NCBI RefSeq assembly: GCF_008831155.1
Contig: NZ_WBKB01000001.1
Location: 558,001-622,000 of the forward strand
Origin: Gulosibacter chungangensis
Lineage (GTDB): Bacteria; Actinomycetota; Actinomycetes; Actinomycetales; Microbacteriaceae
Direction: 5' to 3'
Length of the DNA stretch: 64,000 nucleotides
The translations under genes and the position numbers were made by a program. Numbering within the stretch: position 1 is the first letter of the stretch; the number at the start of each line of letters is the position of its first letter. Under the pieces are notes generated by a model. It was not told the DNA's origin and searched no databases. It saw nothing but the letters and a program-made list of their open reading frames with translations. Shown here piece by piece: positions 45,681 to 54,294 of the stretch.

Positions 45681-47081
45681 CTACGGCCCCATATTCTGCG
45701 ACGGCGCCATGCCCGGGGCGTAGTCGACGAACTTCGAGAGGTGGCCCTGGAAGAGCACGGTGATCGTATCGGTCGGGCCGTTACGGTGCTTCGCGACGAT
45801 GATGTCGGCCTCGGATGCGCGCGGGTGATCCTTTTCATACGCACCTTCACGGTGCAGCAGAATCACCATGTCGGCGTCCTGCTCGAGCGAGCCGGACTCA
45901 CGCAGGTCACTCACGGCGGGTTTCTTATCGGCGCGCTGCTCAGAGTTACGGTTCAGCTGCGACAGCGCGATTACCGGTACTTCGAGCTCCTTCGCGAGCA
46001 GCTTCAGCGCACGCGAGAACTCCGACACCTCTTGCTGACGCGATTCCACACGCTTGCCCGAGGTCATCAGCTGCAGATAGTCGATCACGATCAGCTCGAG
46101 GCCGTACTTCTGCTTCAACCGACGGCACTTCGCGCGGATCTCCACGAGCGTCATATTCGGTGAGTCATCGATGTAGAGCGGGGAATCGTTAATGTCTCCC
46201 TGCGTGCGCACGATGCGCTGCATGTCCTCATCCGAAACCTTGCCGGTACGCATGTGCTGCAGCTTCACGTTTGCCTCCGCCGAGATCAAACGCATTGCGA
46301 TCTCGGCGCGACTCATTTCAAGCGAGAAGAAGATCGCCGGTTTCTTGGCGTGCACCGCCGCACTGCGGCACAGGTCCAACGCAAAAGTCGACTTACCCAA
46401 ACCTGGTCGTGCCGCGATGATGATCAACTGCCCGGAGTGCAAGCCGTTCGTCAGGGCATCGAGATCGCGGAAGCCGGTGGGGACACCGGTCATCGTGCCG
46501 TCACGGTTCTGTGCGGCGTCGATCTCACCCAGCGCTTCGAGCAGCGCATCGCTCAGCGGCACATAGTCTTCAGTCTCAACACCACCGGTAACACCGTAAA
46601 TCTCGGCCTGAGCCTGGTTCACCAGTTCAACGACTTCACCCTCGGCGCCGTAGCCCATCTGCACAATGCGAGTACCCGCTTCGACAAGACGGCGCAGCAC
46701 CGCGCGCTCGGCGACGATCCCGGCGTAGTAGCCGGCGTTGGCCGCGGTCGGCACAATGCCCGCGAGAGTGTGCAGGTAATCAGCCCCACCGGCACGCTGC
46801 AGATCACCGGTCTTGGTGAGTTGGTCGGTGACCGCGATGACGTCTGTCGGCTCACCCGCCGCGTAGAGCGTGCTCAGCGCGTCAAAGATGATCTCGTGCT
46901 TGGGAATGTAGAAGTCGACACCGCGAACCGACTCGACCACGTCCGCCACCGCATCCTTCGACAGCAGCATGCCGCCGAGCGCCGACTGCTCGGCAAGCAA
47001 GTCGTGCGGAGGAGTGCGGGAGCCGTCCTGCGCATCCTTTGACCGCTCGCGAGCCTCTGCACCCAGATGCGTGATCGTCAT
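45681..47081 (-). CDS. dnaB: Replicative DNA helicase DnaB
   Basis: ATG 47081, behind GGAAGGAAG, gives 466 residues. The N-terminal domain (HDLLAEQSALGGMLLSKDAV) is followed by the RecA-like motor with Walker A ARPGLGKSTFALD, Walker B LIVIDYLQLM and the DnaB signature SQLNRNSEQRADKKP. It forms the hexameric replicative helicase loaded by DnaA/DnaC-type partners. No intein is present, which is notable because many actinobacterial DnaB genes carry one. It lies downstream of the rpsF-rplI operon across a 419-bp gap. Confidence 0.97.
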   Translation of the reverse strand: MTITHLGAEARERSKDAQDGSRTPPHDLLAEQSALGGMLLSKDAVADVVESVRGVDFYIPKHEIIFDALSTLYAAGEPTDVIAVTDQLTKTGDLQRAGGADYLHTLAGIVPTAANAGYYAGIVAERAVLRRLVEAGTRIVQMGYGAEGEVVELVNQAQAEIYGVTGGVETEDYVPLSDALLEALGEIDAAQNRDGTMTGVPTGFRDLDALTNGLHSGQLIIIAARPGLGKSTFALDLCRSAAVHAKKPAIFFSLEMSRAEIAMRLISAEANVKLQHMRTGKVSDEDMQRIVRTQGDINDSPLYIDDSPNMTLVEIRAKCRRLKQKYGLELIVIDYLQLMTSGKRVESRQQEVSEFSRALKLLAKELEVPVIALSQLNRNSEQRADKKPAVSDLRESGSLEQDADMVILLHREGAYEKDHPRASEADIIVAKHRNGPTDTITVLFQGHLSKFVDYAPGMAPSQNMGP

Positions 47082-47436
47082 GGACTTCCTTCCTCTGCGC
47101 AAATCTCAATTGGAACGGTTCTATCGCGAGCCACCGACATCGACGAAAAATGGCGACCCGCTGGTCCGAAAGAGAGCGCTTCGCCACCATAGCGGCAGTT
47201 CAACTCACAAAAATCCGCACCTGTGGAAAACTTGTGGAGGGTTCGTGGACGAACCTGTTGGCTCATGTGAGCAGCCTGTGGAAAACTATGGATAACTCCA
47301 AAAATACGACCAGAAAAATACTAGCTGACCAGGCTTTTTACACTCCACAGGCAAAAATCTTAATCTGTGTAAAGTTGAACTTGAGAGTTTTAGCTCACTG
47401 CACTTTCACTGTGGATAACCGGCCGGAAACACGATA
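47082..47436. other. AT-richer intergenic region with DnaA-box-like sequences
   Basis: Four same-orientation 9-mers of DnaA-box type occur: TGTGGAAAA at 47222-47230 and 47277-47285, TATGGATAA at 47287-47295, and TGTGGATAA (exact complement of TTATCCACA) at 47410-47418. Base composition is clearly lower in GC than in the flanks. The dnaB promoter should lie on the left side. No gene is seen here. Confidence 0.55.
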
Positions 47437-47477
47437 AAGGGTTGGTTGTGCATCCAGCGGATGCACAACCAACCCTT
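47437..47477 (-). terminator. Terminator of the rpsF-ssb-rpsR-rplI operon
   Basis: A 19-bp perfect stem (47437-47455 with 47459-47477) closed by a three-base loop (AGC) lies 24 bp after rplI. In the minus-strand transcript the stem ends in CCCTTT followed by ATCG. Confidence 0.88.
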
Positions 47478-47500
47478 GAGGTGTCAGTTCGCCAAATTGC

Positions 47501-47953
47501 TTAGCGAGCTGCGATCACCTGAACCGTGAAGGTTGCCGAAACGTCGTCGTGCAGACGAACGGTTGCCTGGTGGTTTCCAACCGACTTGATCGGGTTCGGG
47601 AACACGATCTTGCGCTGGTCGATCTTGCCAATGCCCTGAGCCTCAGCAGCCTCTGCAACGGCGGCCGGGCGAACCGAACCGAAGAGACGGCCTTCCTTGC
47701 CAGCCTTGACGTTGACCTTGACGAGTGCAGCCTCAAGCGAAGCCTTGAGTGCCTTAGCGTCTTCAACCGAGTGGAGTTCGCGAGCGGCGCGAGCAGCCTG
47801 AATCTGCTCTACCTGCTTCTCGCCACCACGGGTCCAGTTCGTTGCCAGACCCTGCGGTACGAGGTAGTTACGGGCGTAGCCGTTACGAACCTCAACGACG
47901 TCGCCAGCCGAGCCGAGCCCGCTGACCTCGTTAGTAAGAATTACCTTTGCCAT
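47501..47953 (-). CDS. rplI: 50S ribosomal protein L9
   Basis: This 150-residue protein has the N-terminal L9 domain ([31 protein letters not shown]) and the long connecting helix and C-terminal domain ([15 protein letters not shown]). Length is normal. It is the last gene of rpsF-ssb-rpsR-rplI and lies 20 bp after rpsR. Confidence 0.97.
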   Translation of the reverse strand: MAKVILTNEVSGLGSAGDVVEVRNGYARNYLVPQGLATNWTRGGEKQVEQIQAARAARELHSVEDAKALKASLEAALVKVNVKAGKEGRLFGSVRPAAVAEAAEAQGIGKIDQRKIVFPNPIKSVGNHQATVRLHDDVSATFTVQVIAAR

Positions 47954-47973
47954 GATGTCGTGGACCTTTCTTC

Positions 47974-48231
47974 CTAGCGGCCTGAGCCGGCGTACGGAAG
48001 GAGAGCCATCTCACGGGCGTTCTTTACGGCGCGAGCGATGAGACGCTGCTCCTGAACCGAAACACCGGTGATACGGCGGGCACGGATCTTGCCGCGCTCC
48101 GACACGAACTTACGGAGGGTGTTGACGTCCTTGTAGTCAATGACGCCAACCTTGATGCTTTTCGCGGGTGCTGCGGGCTTGTCCTTGCCGCGACCCTGCG
48201 TGCGGCGCTTGCCGCTCGACTTACCAGCCAT
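47974..48231 (-). CDS. rpsR: 30S ribosomal protein S18, zinc-free type
   Basis: This 85-residue S18 has a basic N-terminus ([16 protein letters not shown]) and the core [19 protein letters not shown] and [19 protein letters not shown]. It has no cysteine, so like the L28, L33 and S14 encoded at 13 kb it is the C- form. It pairs with S6 in the 30S platform. Confidence 0.97.
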   Translation of the reverse strand: MAGKSSGKRRTQGRGKDKPAAPAKSIKVGVIDYKDVNTLRKFVSERGKIRARRITGVSVQEQRLIARAVKNAREMALLPYAGSGR

Positions 48232-48281
48232 GCTGATCTGCTTCTTTCTTAGCTATATGAAACGTTGTGAGAACCTGCCGT

Positions 48282-48866
48282 TTAGAACGGCGGCTCGTCA
48301 TCGAATCCACCCGAGTTACCCGCGCCCGGTGCTGCCCAACCGCCGGAACCGAAGTTCCCGCCGCCCGAAGGCTGGCTGCCCCAGGGCTCTTCAGCCTGGG
48401 GACGCTGCTGCTGGGTCTGTTGCGGGCGCTGCTGGTGTGCGGGAGCGCCGCCACCAAACTGGCCGCCACCGCCGCCAACTTGACCGCCACCGCCACCGCC
48501 GCCTGCGCTGCGGGTGACCTGCGCGGTTGCGTAGCGAAGTGCCGGACCGATCTCGTCAATGTCGAGTTCGAACGCGGTGCGCTTCTCGCCCTCGCGGGAT
48601 TCGTAGGAACGCTGCTTGAGCTTGCCCTGCGCGATCACGCGCTGACCCTTGGTCAGCGTTGCCGCGACGTTTTCGGCGTGCTCACGCCATACAGACGCAC
48701 GAAGGAACAGCGGCTCCCCGTCCTGCCACTGATTCGACTGACGGTCGAAGGTGCGAGGGGTGGATGCAATGGTGAAGTTCGCCACTGCAAAACCATTTGG
48801 GGTGTACCGGAGTTCGGGGTCGGCGGTGAGATTTCCCACCACTGTGATGATCGTGTCGCCTGCCAT
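48282..48866 (-). CDS. ssb: Single-stranded DNA-binding protein
   Basis: This 194-residue SSB has an N-terminal OB fold ([19 protein letters not shown], residues 4-110), a Gly/Gln/Pro-rich disordered linker (with [18 protein letters not shown]) and the acidic tip DDEPPF that recruits repair and replication partners. It is the main housekeeping SSB by gene order (between rpsF and rpsR). Confidence 0.97.
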   Translation of the reverse strand: MAGDTIITVVGNLTADPELRYTPNGFAVANFTIASTPRTFDRQSNQWQDGEPLFLRASVWREHAENVAATLTKGQRVIAQGKLKQRSYESREGEKRTAFELDIDEIGPALRYATAQVTRSAGGGGGGGQVGGGGGQFGGGAPAHQQRPQQTQQQRPQAEEPWGSQPSGGGNFGSGGWAAPGAGNSGGFDDEPPF

Positions 48867-48910
48867 ATCGCGCTCCCTACTTGGATGAAGTGTGATTACT
48901 CAGTCGCTGA

Positions 48911-49312
48911 TTACTCAGCGTCGGAGGATGAAGATGCGGCAACCTTGGCTGCCTCAGCTGCGACCGACTTTACGGACTCAGCCTTCTTAGCCTTTGCAGC
49001 TTCCACCTTTGCCACACGGGCGATAGCTTCCTCGGCACGCAGCACCTTGGTGCGCATGATTGCCTCGGACAGACGAAGCTGACGGTCGAGCTCTGCGGCG
49101 GTTGCCGGCTCAGCCGTGAAGTTCACGACGGCGTAGATGCCTTCGGACTTCTTGTTGATCTCGTAGGCCAGCTTGCGGCGACCCCAGATGTCGGTGTTCT
49201 CGATGGTTCCGCCATCCTTGGTGATAACGGCGAGGAACTTATCGAGGCTCGGGGCGACGGTGCGCTCGTCGATCTCTGGATCGATGATCACCATGAGCTC
49301 ATACTGATGCAC
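48911..49312 (-). CDS. rpsF: 30S ribosomal protein S6
   Basis: This 133-residue S6 starts at GTG 49312 behind a very strong AAAGGAGGTGG. Core motifs are [36 protein letters not shown] and the C-terminal [16 protein letters not shown]. About 35 extra Ala/Lys-rich residues form a tail ([18 protein letters not shown]), longer than in most bacteria. It is the first gene of the operon. Confidence 0.97.
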   Translation of the reverse strand: MHQYELMVIIDPEIDERTVAPSLDKFLAVITKDGGTIENTDIWGRRKLAYEINKKSEGIYAVVNFTAEPATAAELDRQLRLSEAIMRTKVLRAEEAIARVAKVEAAKAKKAESVKSVAAEAAKVAASSSSDAE

Positions 49313-49342
49313 GATAAACCCACCTCCTTTGGTCTTGAACGG

Positions 49343-49359
49343 CTGCGGACGTTCCGCAG
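49343..49359 (-). promoter_or_regulatory. Hairpin in the rpsF leader
   Basis: CTGCGG and CCGCAG pair around a five-base loop, about 30 nt upstream of the rpsF start, followed on the mRNA by CCG. The S6:S18 complex represses its own mRNA in many bacteria through a hairpin with a CCG element; this is a weak candidate for such a site. Confidence 0.3.
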
Positions 49360-49576
49360 CAGGAGGGTTGTTGCATCACATCCCCTACGGTTGATCGAGG
49401 GAATGCCGTGACCAGACACAGCAGTGTCGGGACAACTGGATAAGTTTAGAGGGTTAAAAGTTCCCGCGCCAGTGCAATCACGTGCTTTCGGAGGACCAAA
49501 AGATCCCTCGACCGCGGGATCGACTCCGATTGCTGCGAGTGATGTGATGGATAGGACCCAACCCCAAGGAGCTGCC

Positions 49577-49972
49577 ATGTCCATGCCCCCACCCCAATAC
49601 GGGCAACAGTCTGGGTATAACCAGTCACCGGCGACCCAACCACAGCCCTCCGGTGGCATCAATGGGATGGGCTTGACGGGCTTGATTATCGGCATCGTCG
49701 CGCTGGCTGTTTGCTGGATTCCCTGGATCGGTTTCGTGGGCGTGCTCATCGGCTTTGTCGGTCTGGTGTTCGGCATCTTGGGTATCGCCCTCGATAAATA
49801 TCGTGGTAGGCGGATGCTCGGTATCATCGGCACGGCCGTCAGCGGTGTCGCCTTTATCCTGGCTATGTTCCTTCCGGTGATCACCAGCATTTGGTGGACC
49901 TGGAACTGGCTTGAGCAGTCGGGCACCATCGACAGTTTCGAGACGCTCATCGAGCAGGAATACGAAACCTAG
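49577..49972 (+). CDS. Small DUF4190-like membrane protein
   Basis: ATG 49577, preceded by AAGGAG, gives 131 residues. A Pro/Gln-rich start (PPPQYGQQSGYNQSPATQP) precedes two or three membrane segments with the DUF4190-type pattern GLTGLIIGIVALAVCW and GFVGLVFGILGIALDKYRGRR. A third hydrophobic segment follows. It is followed after 13 bp by a gene of the same architecture. The pair may be duplicates. Function unknown. Confidence 0.82.
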   Translation: MSMPPPQYGQQSGYNQSPATQPQPSGGINGMGLTGLIIGIVALAVCWIPWIGFVGVLIGFVGLVFGILGIALDKYRGRRMLGIIGTAVSGVAFILAMFLPVITSIWWTWNWLEQSGTIDSFETLIEQEYET

Positions 49973-49985
49973 GAGAAGCAGCATC

Positions 49986-50582
49986 GTGACCCACTACCCA
50001 GGACAAGCTCCCGAAGGCGACCAGCAGCCGGGCCAGTCGCCTTATGCATCCCAGCCGGATGCATCCAGTCCCCAGACTCCCAACCCGAATGCTTCCCCTT
50101 CGCAGTATTTCAATCCCAATCAGCCGCCTCAGAACGTCGCGCCGCAATACGGCGCTCCCCAATATGGCGCGCCACAGTACGGCGCCCAATTCGGCACTCA
50201 GCCGGGCGTCCCGGGGTCAGTCGCGCCGTACTATTCGACGCCGAACTACGGGATGAATCAGTACGCATCCAATGCGTACCCAAACCAAAACGTCGCCAGC
50301 AACACGAACCAGCCGGGACTCTGGTCGCTCATCCTCGGGCTGGGGTCATTCCTCTTCTGGATTCTTCCGATCATCGGCGGGCTCGCGATCTTCATGCCCG
50401 TCGCGGGGATCATCCTCGGCTTCATCGGGTTGAGCAAGAAGTATGAGGGCCGACGCGCGCTTGCCGGGTGGGGGCTCGGAGTAAGTATCGCCGCGTTACT
50501 GATCATGGCGCTGTTGCTCATCCTCACCCTATTCGCGTTCCTGCCGCTGTTCTTCGTTACCCAAAACAGCATGTACGACTAA
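49986..50582 (+). CDS. Pro/Gln/Tyr-rich DUF4190-like membrane protein
   Basis: GTG 49986, behind AGGAG, gives 198 residues. The first 110 are low complexity with repeats such as QYGAPQYGAPQYGA. Two to three membrane segments follow (LWSLILGLGSFLFWILPIIGG, quoted in part, and GIILGFIGLSKKYEGRRALA). It shares the layout with the preceding gene and ends near a strong palindromic terminator. The disordered N-terminus presumably faces the cytosol. Function unknown. Confidence 0.82.
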   Translation: MTHYPGQAPEGDQQPGQSPYASQPDASSPQTPNPNASPSQYFNPNQPPQNVAPQYGAPQYGAPQYGAQFGTQPGVPGSVAPYYSTPNYGMNQYASNAYPNQNVASNTNQPGLWSLILGLGSFLFWILPIIGGLAIFMPVAGIILGFIGLSKKYEGRRALAGWGLGVSIAALLIMALLLILTLFAFLPLFFVTQNSMYD

Positions 50583-50598
50583 GTCACAGACCGACCAA

Positions 50599-50634
50599 AA
50601 AGCGGGGTGTGGAATCGATTCCACACCCCGCTTT
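50599..50634. terminator. Perfect 36-bp palindromic terminator
   Basis: The sequence from 50599 to 50634 is its own reverse complement (half: AAAGCGGGGTGTGGAATC) and carries A-rich and T-rich ends, ideal for terminating both the plus-strand membrane-protein operon and the minus-strand MFS gene. Confidence 0.9.
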
Positions 50635-50653
50635 GCTGTACAGCAGCAATCAA

Positions 50654-52042
50654 CTACACGCGCACGGCGTCCTTTTCTTCGCGCTGCGCGTCTGCTTCAC
50701 GGGCACCGTCTGTGACGACCTGGTTCATTGCGGTCTCGTCGTCGAGCCAGTTCTGCCCCTTGTTCTTGAGGAAGAAGACGTACACGAATAGCGACACGGC
50801 GATGACCCCAATGACGTACCAGATAAAGGTCGGAACCTGACCCGCCTCACCGGCTGCCTGGTAGAGCAGCGGCGCGGTACCGCCAAAGACCGAGTTCGCC
50901 ATCGCGTAACCAAAGCCGAGCCCGAGGGCACGGATGTGCGTGGGGAAGAGTTCCGCCTTCACCACCGCGTTGATCGAGGTGTAGCCGGTGAGGATGATGA
51001 AGCCACCGACCAGGATCGAGAAGGCCACGACCGGGTTCTGCTGCTGCGGCAGGGCGGTCAGGAAGAACCAGGTGTAGCTCACACCACCGATACCGAAGAA
51101 GACCAGCAGCGTCTTGCGACCGACAATGTCCGAGAGCCAGCCGCCGAGCGGCTGCAGCAGCATCAGGATGACCAGCGCGATGAGGTTGAGCACGGTACCA
51201 GTGACGACATCGCCGTCCGAGAACGCCTTCTTCACGATGCTCGGGCCAGTGACCGAATAGGTGTAGAACGCGATCGTGCCGCCGGCGGTCACGAGGAAGC
51301 ACAGCAGCAGCGGCTTCCACTGGTTCACAAACAGTTCGCGCATCGAACCGGTTTGCTTCGCCTTACCCGCCTTGGATGCGGCAATCGCGCTGGTCTCCAG
51401 GGTTTCGTCCATGGTGCGACGAAGGATGAGGACCGCGAGCGCGCCAACGCCACCGATCAGGAAGGCTACGCGCCAGCCCCACTGTGCGATTGCGTCGTGC
51501 GGAAGGGCGATAACCATGATCAGCAGCGTCAGCTGTGCGAGCACGTGGCCGCCAACCAAGGTGACGTAGTGGAAGGAAGACAGGAAGCCACGGCGACCGG
51601 AAATCGCGGCCTCGGACATGTAGGTCGCGCTGGTGCCGTATTCACCGCCGGTTGCGAAGCCCTGCACGAGGCGGGCGAACACAAGAATCACCACGGCACC
51701 CATTCCGATGGTCTCGGCGGTGGGGGTGAGCGCGATCAGCATCGAGCATGCGGCCATCACCGAGACCGAGATCGTCAGCGCCAGGCGTCGACCGTAGCGG
51801 TCGGCGAAGCGGCCGAAGAACCATGAGCCCAGCGGGCGCATGAGGAAGGTAATCGCGAAGATAGCCCACACGTAGACGGTGGAGTTCTCATCGTTCTCGT
51901 CAAAGAACTGCGATTCAAAGTAGGTTGCAAACACCGAATATACGTAGACGTCGTACCACTCAACGAGGTTGCCTGCGGAACCCTTGAGCGTGTTCGAGAC
52001 AGAACGGCGTAGATTCGGTTTGGTTGCAGTCGTCGTTGACAT
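50654..52042 (-). CDS. MFS transporter, metabolite:H+ symporter (MHS) family
   Basis: About 462 residues with 12 membrane helices. The MHS hallmarks are clear: GNLVEWYDVYVYSVFA near the start, FLMRPLGSWFFGRFADRYGRR (in part: RPLGSWFFGRFADRYGRR), ARLVQGFATGGEYG and the C-terminal LFPTHIRALGLG. Relatives such as KgtP, ProP or ShiA import dicarboxylates, 2-oxoglutarate, betaine or shikimate with protons. The start ATG 52042 is chosen; a GTG 33 bp upstream is possible. It is divergent from a two-component operon that probably regulates it. Confidence 0.9.
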   Translation of the reverse strand: MSTTTATKPNLRRSVSNTLKGSAGNLVEWYDVYVYSVFATYFESQFFDENDENSTVYVWAIFAITFLMRPLGSWFFGRFADRYGRRLALTISVSVMAACSMLIALTPTAETIGMGAVVILVFARLVQGFATGGEYGTSATYMSEAAISGRRGFLSSFHYVTLVGGHVLAQLTLLIMVIALPHDAIAQWGWRVAFLIGGVGALAVLILRRTMDETLETSAIAASKAGKAKQTGSMRELFVNQWKPLLLCFLVTAGGTIAFYTYSVTGPSIVKKAFSDGDVVTGTVLNLIALVILMLLQPLGGWLSDIVGRKTLLVFFGIGGVSYTWFFLTALPQQQNPVVAFSILVGGFIILTGYTSINAVVKAELFPTHIRALGLGFGYAMANSVFGGTAPLLYQAAGEAGQVPTFIWYVIGVIAVSLFVYVFFLKNKGQNWLDDETAMNQVVTDGAREADAQREEKDAVRV

Positions 52043-52160
52043 TAGCCAGTCCAATCGTTTCGTAAGGTGCTGCACGTTTCGAGCGCCGGCTCGCGCCGCA
52101 ATCGTGCAGAATCTTGGTCGAAGCTATGGTTCCGAATGATCCGCGGGTCCGCTCAAATCC

Positions 52161-52195
52161 CTTACGTTCCCTTTACATTGGGATTTACGTTGGGA
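52161..52195. promoter_or_regulatory. Tandem 12-bp repeats, probable response-regulator binding site
   Basis: TTTACATTGGGA (52172-52183) and TTTACGTTGGGA (52184-52195) are adjacent, and CTTACGTTCCC (52161-52171) precedes them as a third imperfect copy. Direct repeats of this spacing in the gap between the MHS transporter and the OmpR-type regulator are typical of tandem binding by such regulators. Confidence 0.6.
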
Positions 52196-52246
52196 CGCAT
52201 ACGCAGATTCCGGAGACGGATGAGATAACGAGGAGGGAGACACCGC

Positions 52247-52903
52247 ATGCGACTACTCGTCGTTGAAGACGATCCCTCCATCGCCGCCGCACTCACCTCG
52301 GCCCTCACTCGAGCCGGCCATTCCTGCATCCGAATTACTCGCGGCAGCGAGGTCGTGGCCCGGCATCAGGAAGCCGATATTGTTTTGCTCGACCTGGGCC
52401 TCGCGGATCTCGACGGTTTTCAGGCGCTGGCACAGCTTCGGCAAGTGAGCGAAATGCCGGTGATCGTGGTGACCGCTCGCGGGGATGAGCGATCGACCGT
52501 GCGCGCTCTGCGGCTCGGTGCGGATGATTATCTCGTCAAGCCCGTTCGGCTGCACGAGTTGCTCGCCCGGATTGGGGCGGTTGCGCGTCGCTATGCGGCA
52601 CCGGTGAAACCCGAACGGTATGAACTCGGTGCGGTCGTCATTGACACCAGGGCAATGCGCGTTACCAGCAACGGCGAGACGGTTACGCTCACCCCAACAG
52701 AATTCCAGCTGCTCACCTCACTGGCCGAACATGCCGGCACCGCGGTAAGCCGCGCGGATCTCATCGATGAGGTGTGGCCGGAAGGGTACGCCGCGAATTC
52801 TCGCTCCTTCGATGTGCACCTGGCGCAGTTGCGACAGAAGCTACCGGCCTTGGCGATCACGACCATTCGCGGTTTCGGGTTTCGGCTGGAATCCCCAGAA
52901 TGA
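52247..52903 (+). CDS. OmpR/TctD-type response regulator
   Basis: This 218-residue regulator has a receiver domain (residues 1-115) with acidic pocket EDD (7-9), phospho-acceptor Asp49 and Lys in VKPVR, and a C-terminal winged helix (VTLTPTEFQLLTSLAEH, NSRSFDVHLAQLRQKL). Start ATG has GAGGAGGGAG upstream. It overlaps the kinase gene by ATGA. TctD-like regulators control tricarboxylate transport. Confidence 0.94.
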   Translation: MRLLVVEDDPSIAAALTSALTRAGHSCIRITRGSEVVARHQEADIVLLDLGLADLDGFQALAQLRQVSEMPVIVVTARGDERSTVRALRLGADDYLVKPVRLHELLARIGAVARRYAAPVKPERYELGAVVIDTRAMRVTSNGETVTLTPTEFQLLTSLAEHAGTAVSRADLIDEVWPEGYAANSRSFDVHLAQLRQKLPALAITTIRGFGFRLESPE

Positions 52904-54294
52904 GACGTCGGGTCCTCTATCCCCTGCTCGTGTTCGGGCTGATCACGGTGTGCGCGGTGCTCGTGTTCGTGGGGCAGGCCGTGGCCGAATCCCGGACGCA
53001 GCAGCTCGCCCTCGAACGGGAAAGCTCCATGGACCAGCTCATCCTGCATGCGCAGTCCGCGGCAGCTCGGAATGACTCAGCGCAAGACGGCACCGTCGAG
53101 CTCCAGCAGTATCTCGATCGCTTTTATGACACCTTCGGTGAAGCGGTCATTGTGGTAGACGGCAGCGGCAGCGAAGTCGCTTCGGTGGGGGATCTACCGC
53201 TGGATGCGCAGGTCACGGAACTGCTGACTGCGGCAGCCAGAGCGGTACCCCAGTGGTCGCTGCCAACGATCTACCCGTGGAGTCCCGATAGCGCGCTCGT
53301 CGCCGATCCGATTCATGCCGAGCACTCTGTGCGCGGTGCGGTGCTCCTCGAAATCAACCAAACCGCGGCCCGAGCCGATGTCACCCGCGATTGGATTCTC
53401 ATTACGGTGATCGGGCTCGCGCTGCTTGCGGTCCTGATCGCCGCATCCTGGGTCTGGACGCGCTGGGTGCTTCGGCCGGTGAGCGCGCTCGATACGGCCG
53501 CGATTGCGATCTCGGAACAGCGCGATCACGAACTGGCTGGCGTGAGCGGCCCGCCCGAGCTGCAGCGGCTTTCGGAGTCATTCGTGAAAATGGCGCAGAG
53601 CGTCAACCAAGCTCTCGAGCAGCAGCGCGGGCTCGTCGCGGATGCATCCCATCAGCTTCGTACGCCGCTCGCGGCGATCCGGCTGCGCATTGATTCGCTG
53701 GCTCGCGAAGAAAATGCCGCAGAACTCGCTGCCGTGGATCGAGACCTCGATCGGCTCGAATACACGGTTGAGCGGATGCTGACGCTCGCGAACGCGGAAC
53801 ATCGCGCCGCCGAGACGGTCAGCGGTCAAGGCATGGATGCGGGCGTCGAGTGCCCGGTTGAATGTGTGACCAGTGCCGCCACGCTCGCCGAACCGCAACG
53901 ATATTCACTCGAACAGGCGGGGCTGGAACTCATCGCGCAGGACACCCCCGTGCACCTGCTCGCGGAGGAAAACGACCTGGTCGAAATTGTGGAGATTTTG
54001 CTCGACAACGCACGAAAATACGCCGGAGCAGGTGCCGTCGTCACGGTGGGGCTAAGTGTTCACGGGACCGCGGCCGTATTGGAGGTGGCCGATTCCGGCC
54101 CCGGACTGAGCGAGGAGGACGTGGCTCAGCTCGGCAACCGGTTCTGGCGGGCCTCCGAGCACCGCGAGTTGCCGGGTACCGGGCTTGGCTATGCGATCAT
54201 CATGCAACTCGCGAAGGCCAATTACGCGACCGTGCAGGTCGACCGTGCACCGCAGGGTGGTCTGCGTACCCGCATCCGGTTGGTGGCGGCATGA
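52900..54294 (+). CDS. Sensor histidine kinase, TctE-like
   Basis: This 464-residue kinase has a membrane helix (residues 5-27), an extracytoplasmic sensor domain of about 135 residues, and a second helix (about 165-187). Then come a HAMP-like region, the H-box DASHQLRTPLAAIRLR with His251, N-box DNARKY and G-boxes (DSGPGLSEED, GTGLGYAI). Its start overlaps the regulator, and its stop overlaps the TAXI gene. The external domain could receive the TAXI lipoprotein rather than bind ligand itself. Confidence 0.93.
   Translation: MRRRVLYPLLVFGLITVCAVLVFVGQAVAESRTQQLALERESSMDQLILHAQSAAARNDSAQDGTVELQQYLDRFYDTFGEAVIVVDGSGSEVASVGDLPLDAQVTELLTAAARAVPQWSLPTIYPWSPDSALVADPIHAEHSVRGAVLLEINQTAARADVTRDWILITVIGLALLAVLIAASWVWTRWVLRPVSALDTAAIAISEQRDHELAGVSGPPELQRLSESFVKMAQSVNQALEQQRGLVADASHQLRTPLAAIRLRIDSLAREENAAELAAVDRDLDRLEYTVERMLTLANAEHRAAETVSGQGMDAGVECPVECVTSAATLAEPQRYSLEQAGLELIAQDTPVHLLAEENDLVEIVEILLDNARKYAGAGAVVTVGLSVHGTAAVLEVADSGPGLSEEDVAQLGNRFWRASEHRELPGTGLGYAIIMQLAKANYATVQVDRAPQGGLRTRIRLVAA

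Noticed and set aside
47082-47500. Chromosomal origin oriC
   Set aside because: Only four box-like 9-mers, no dnaA or dnaN beside it, and the usual origin in this group lies between dnaA and dnaN beyond the right end of the window.
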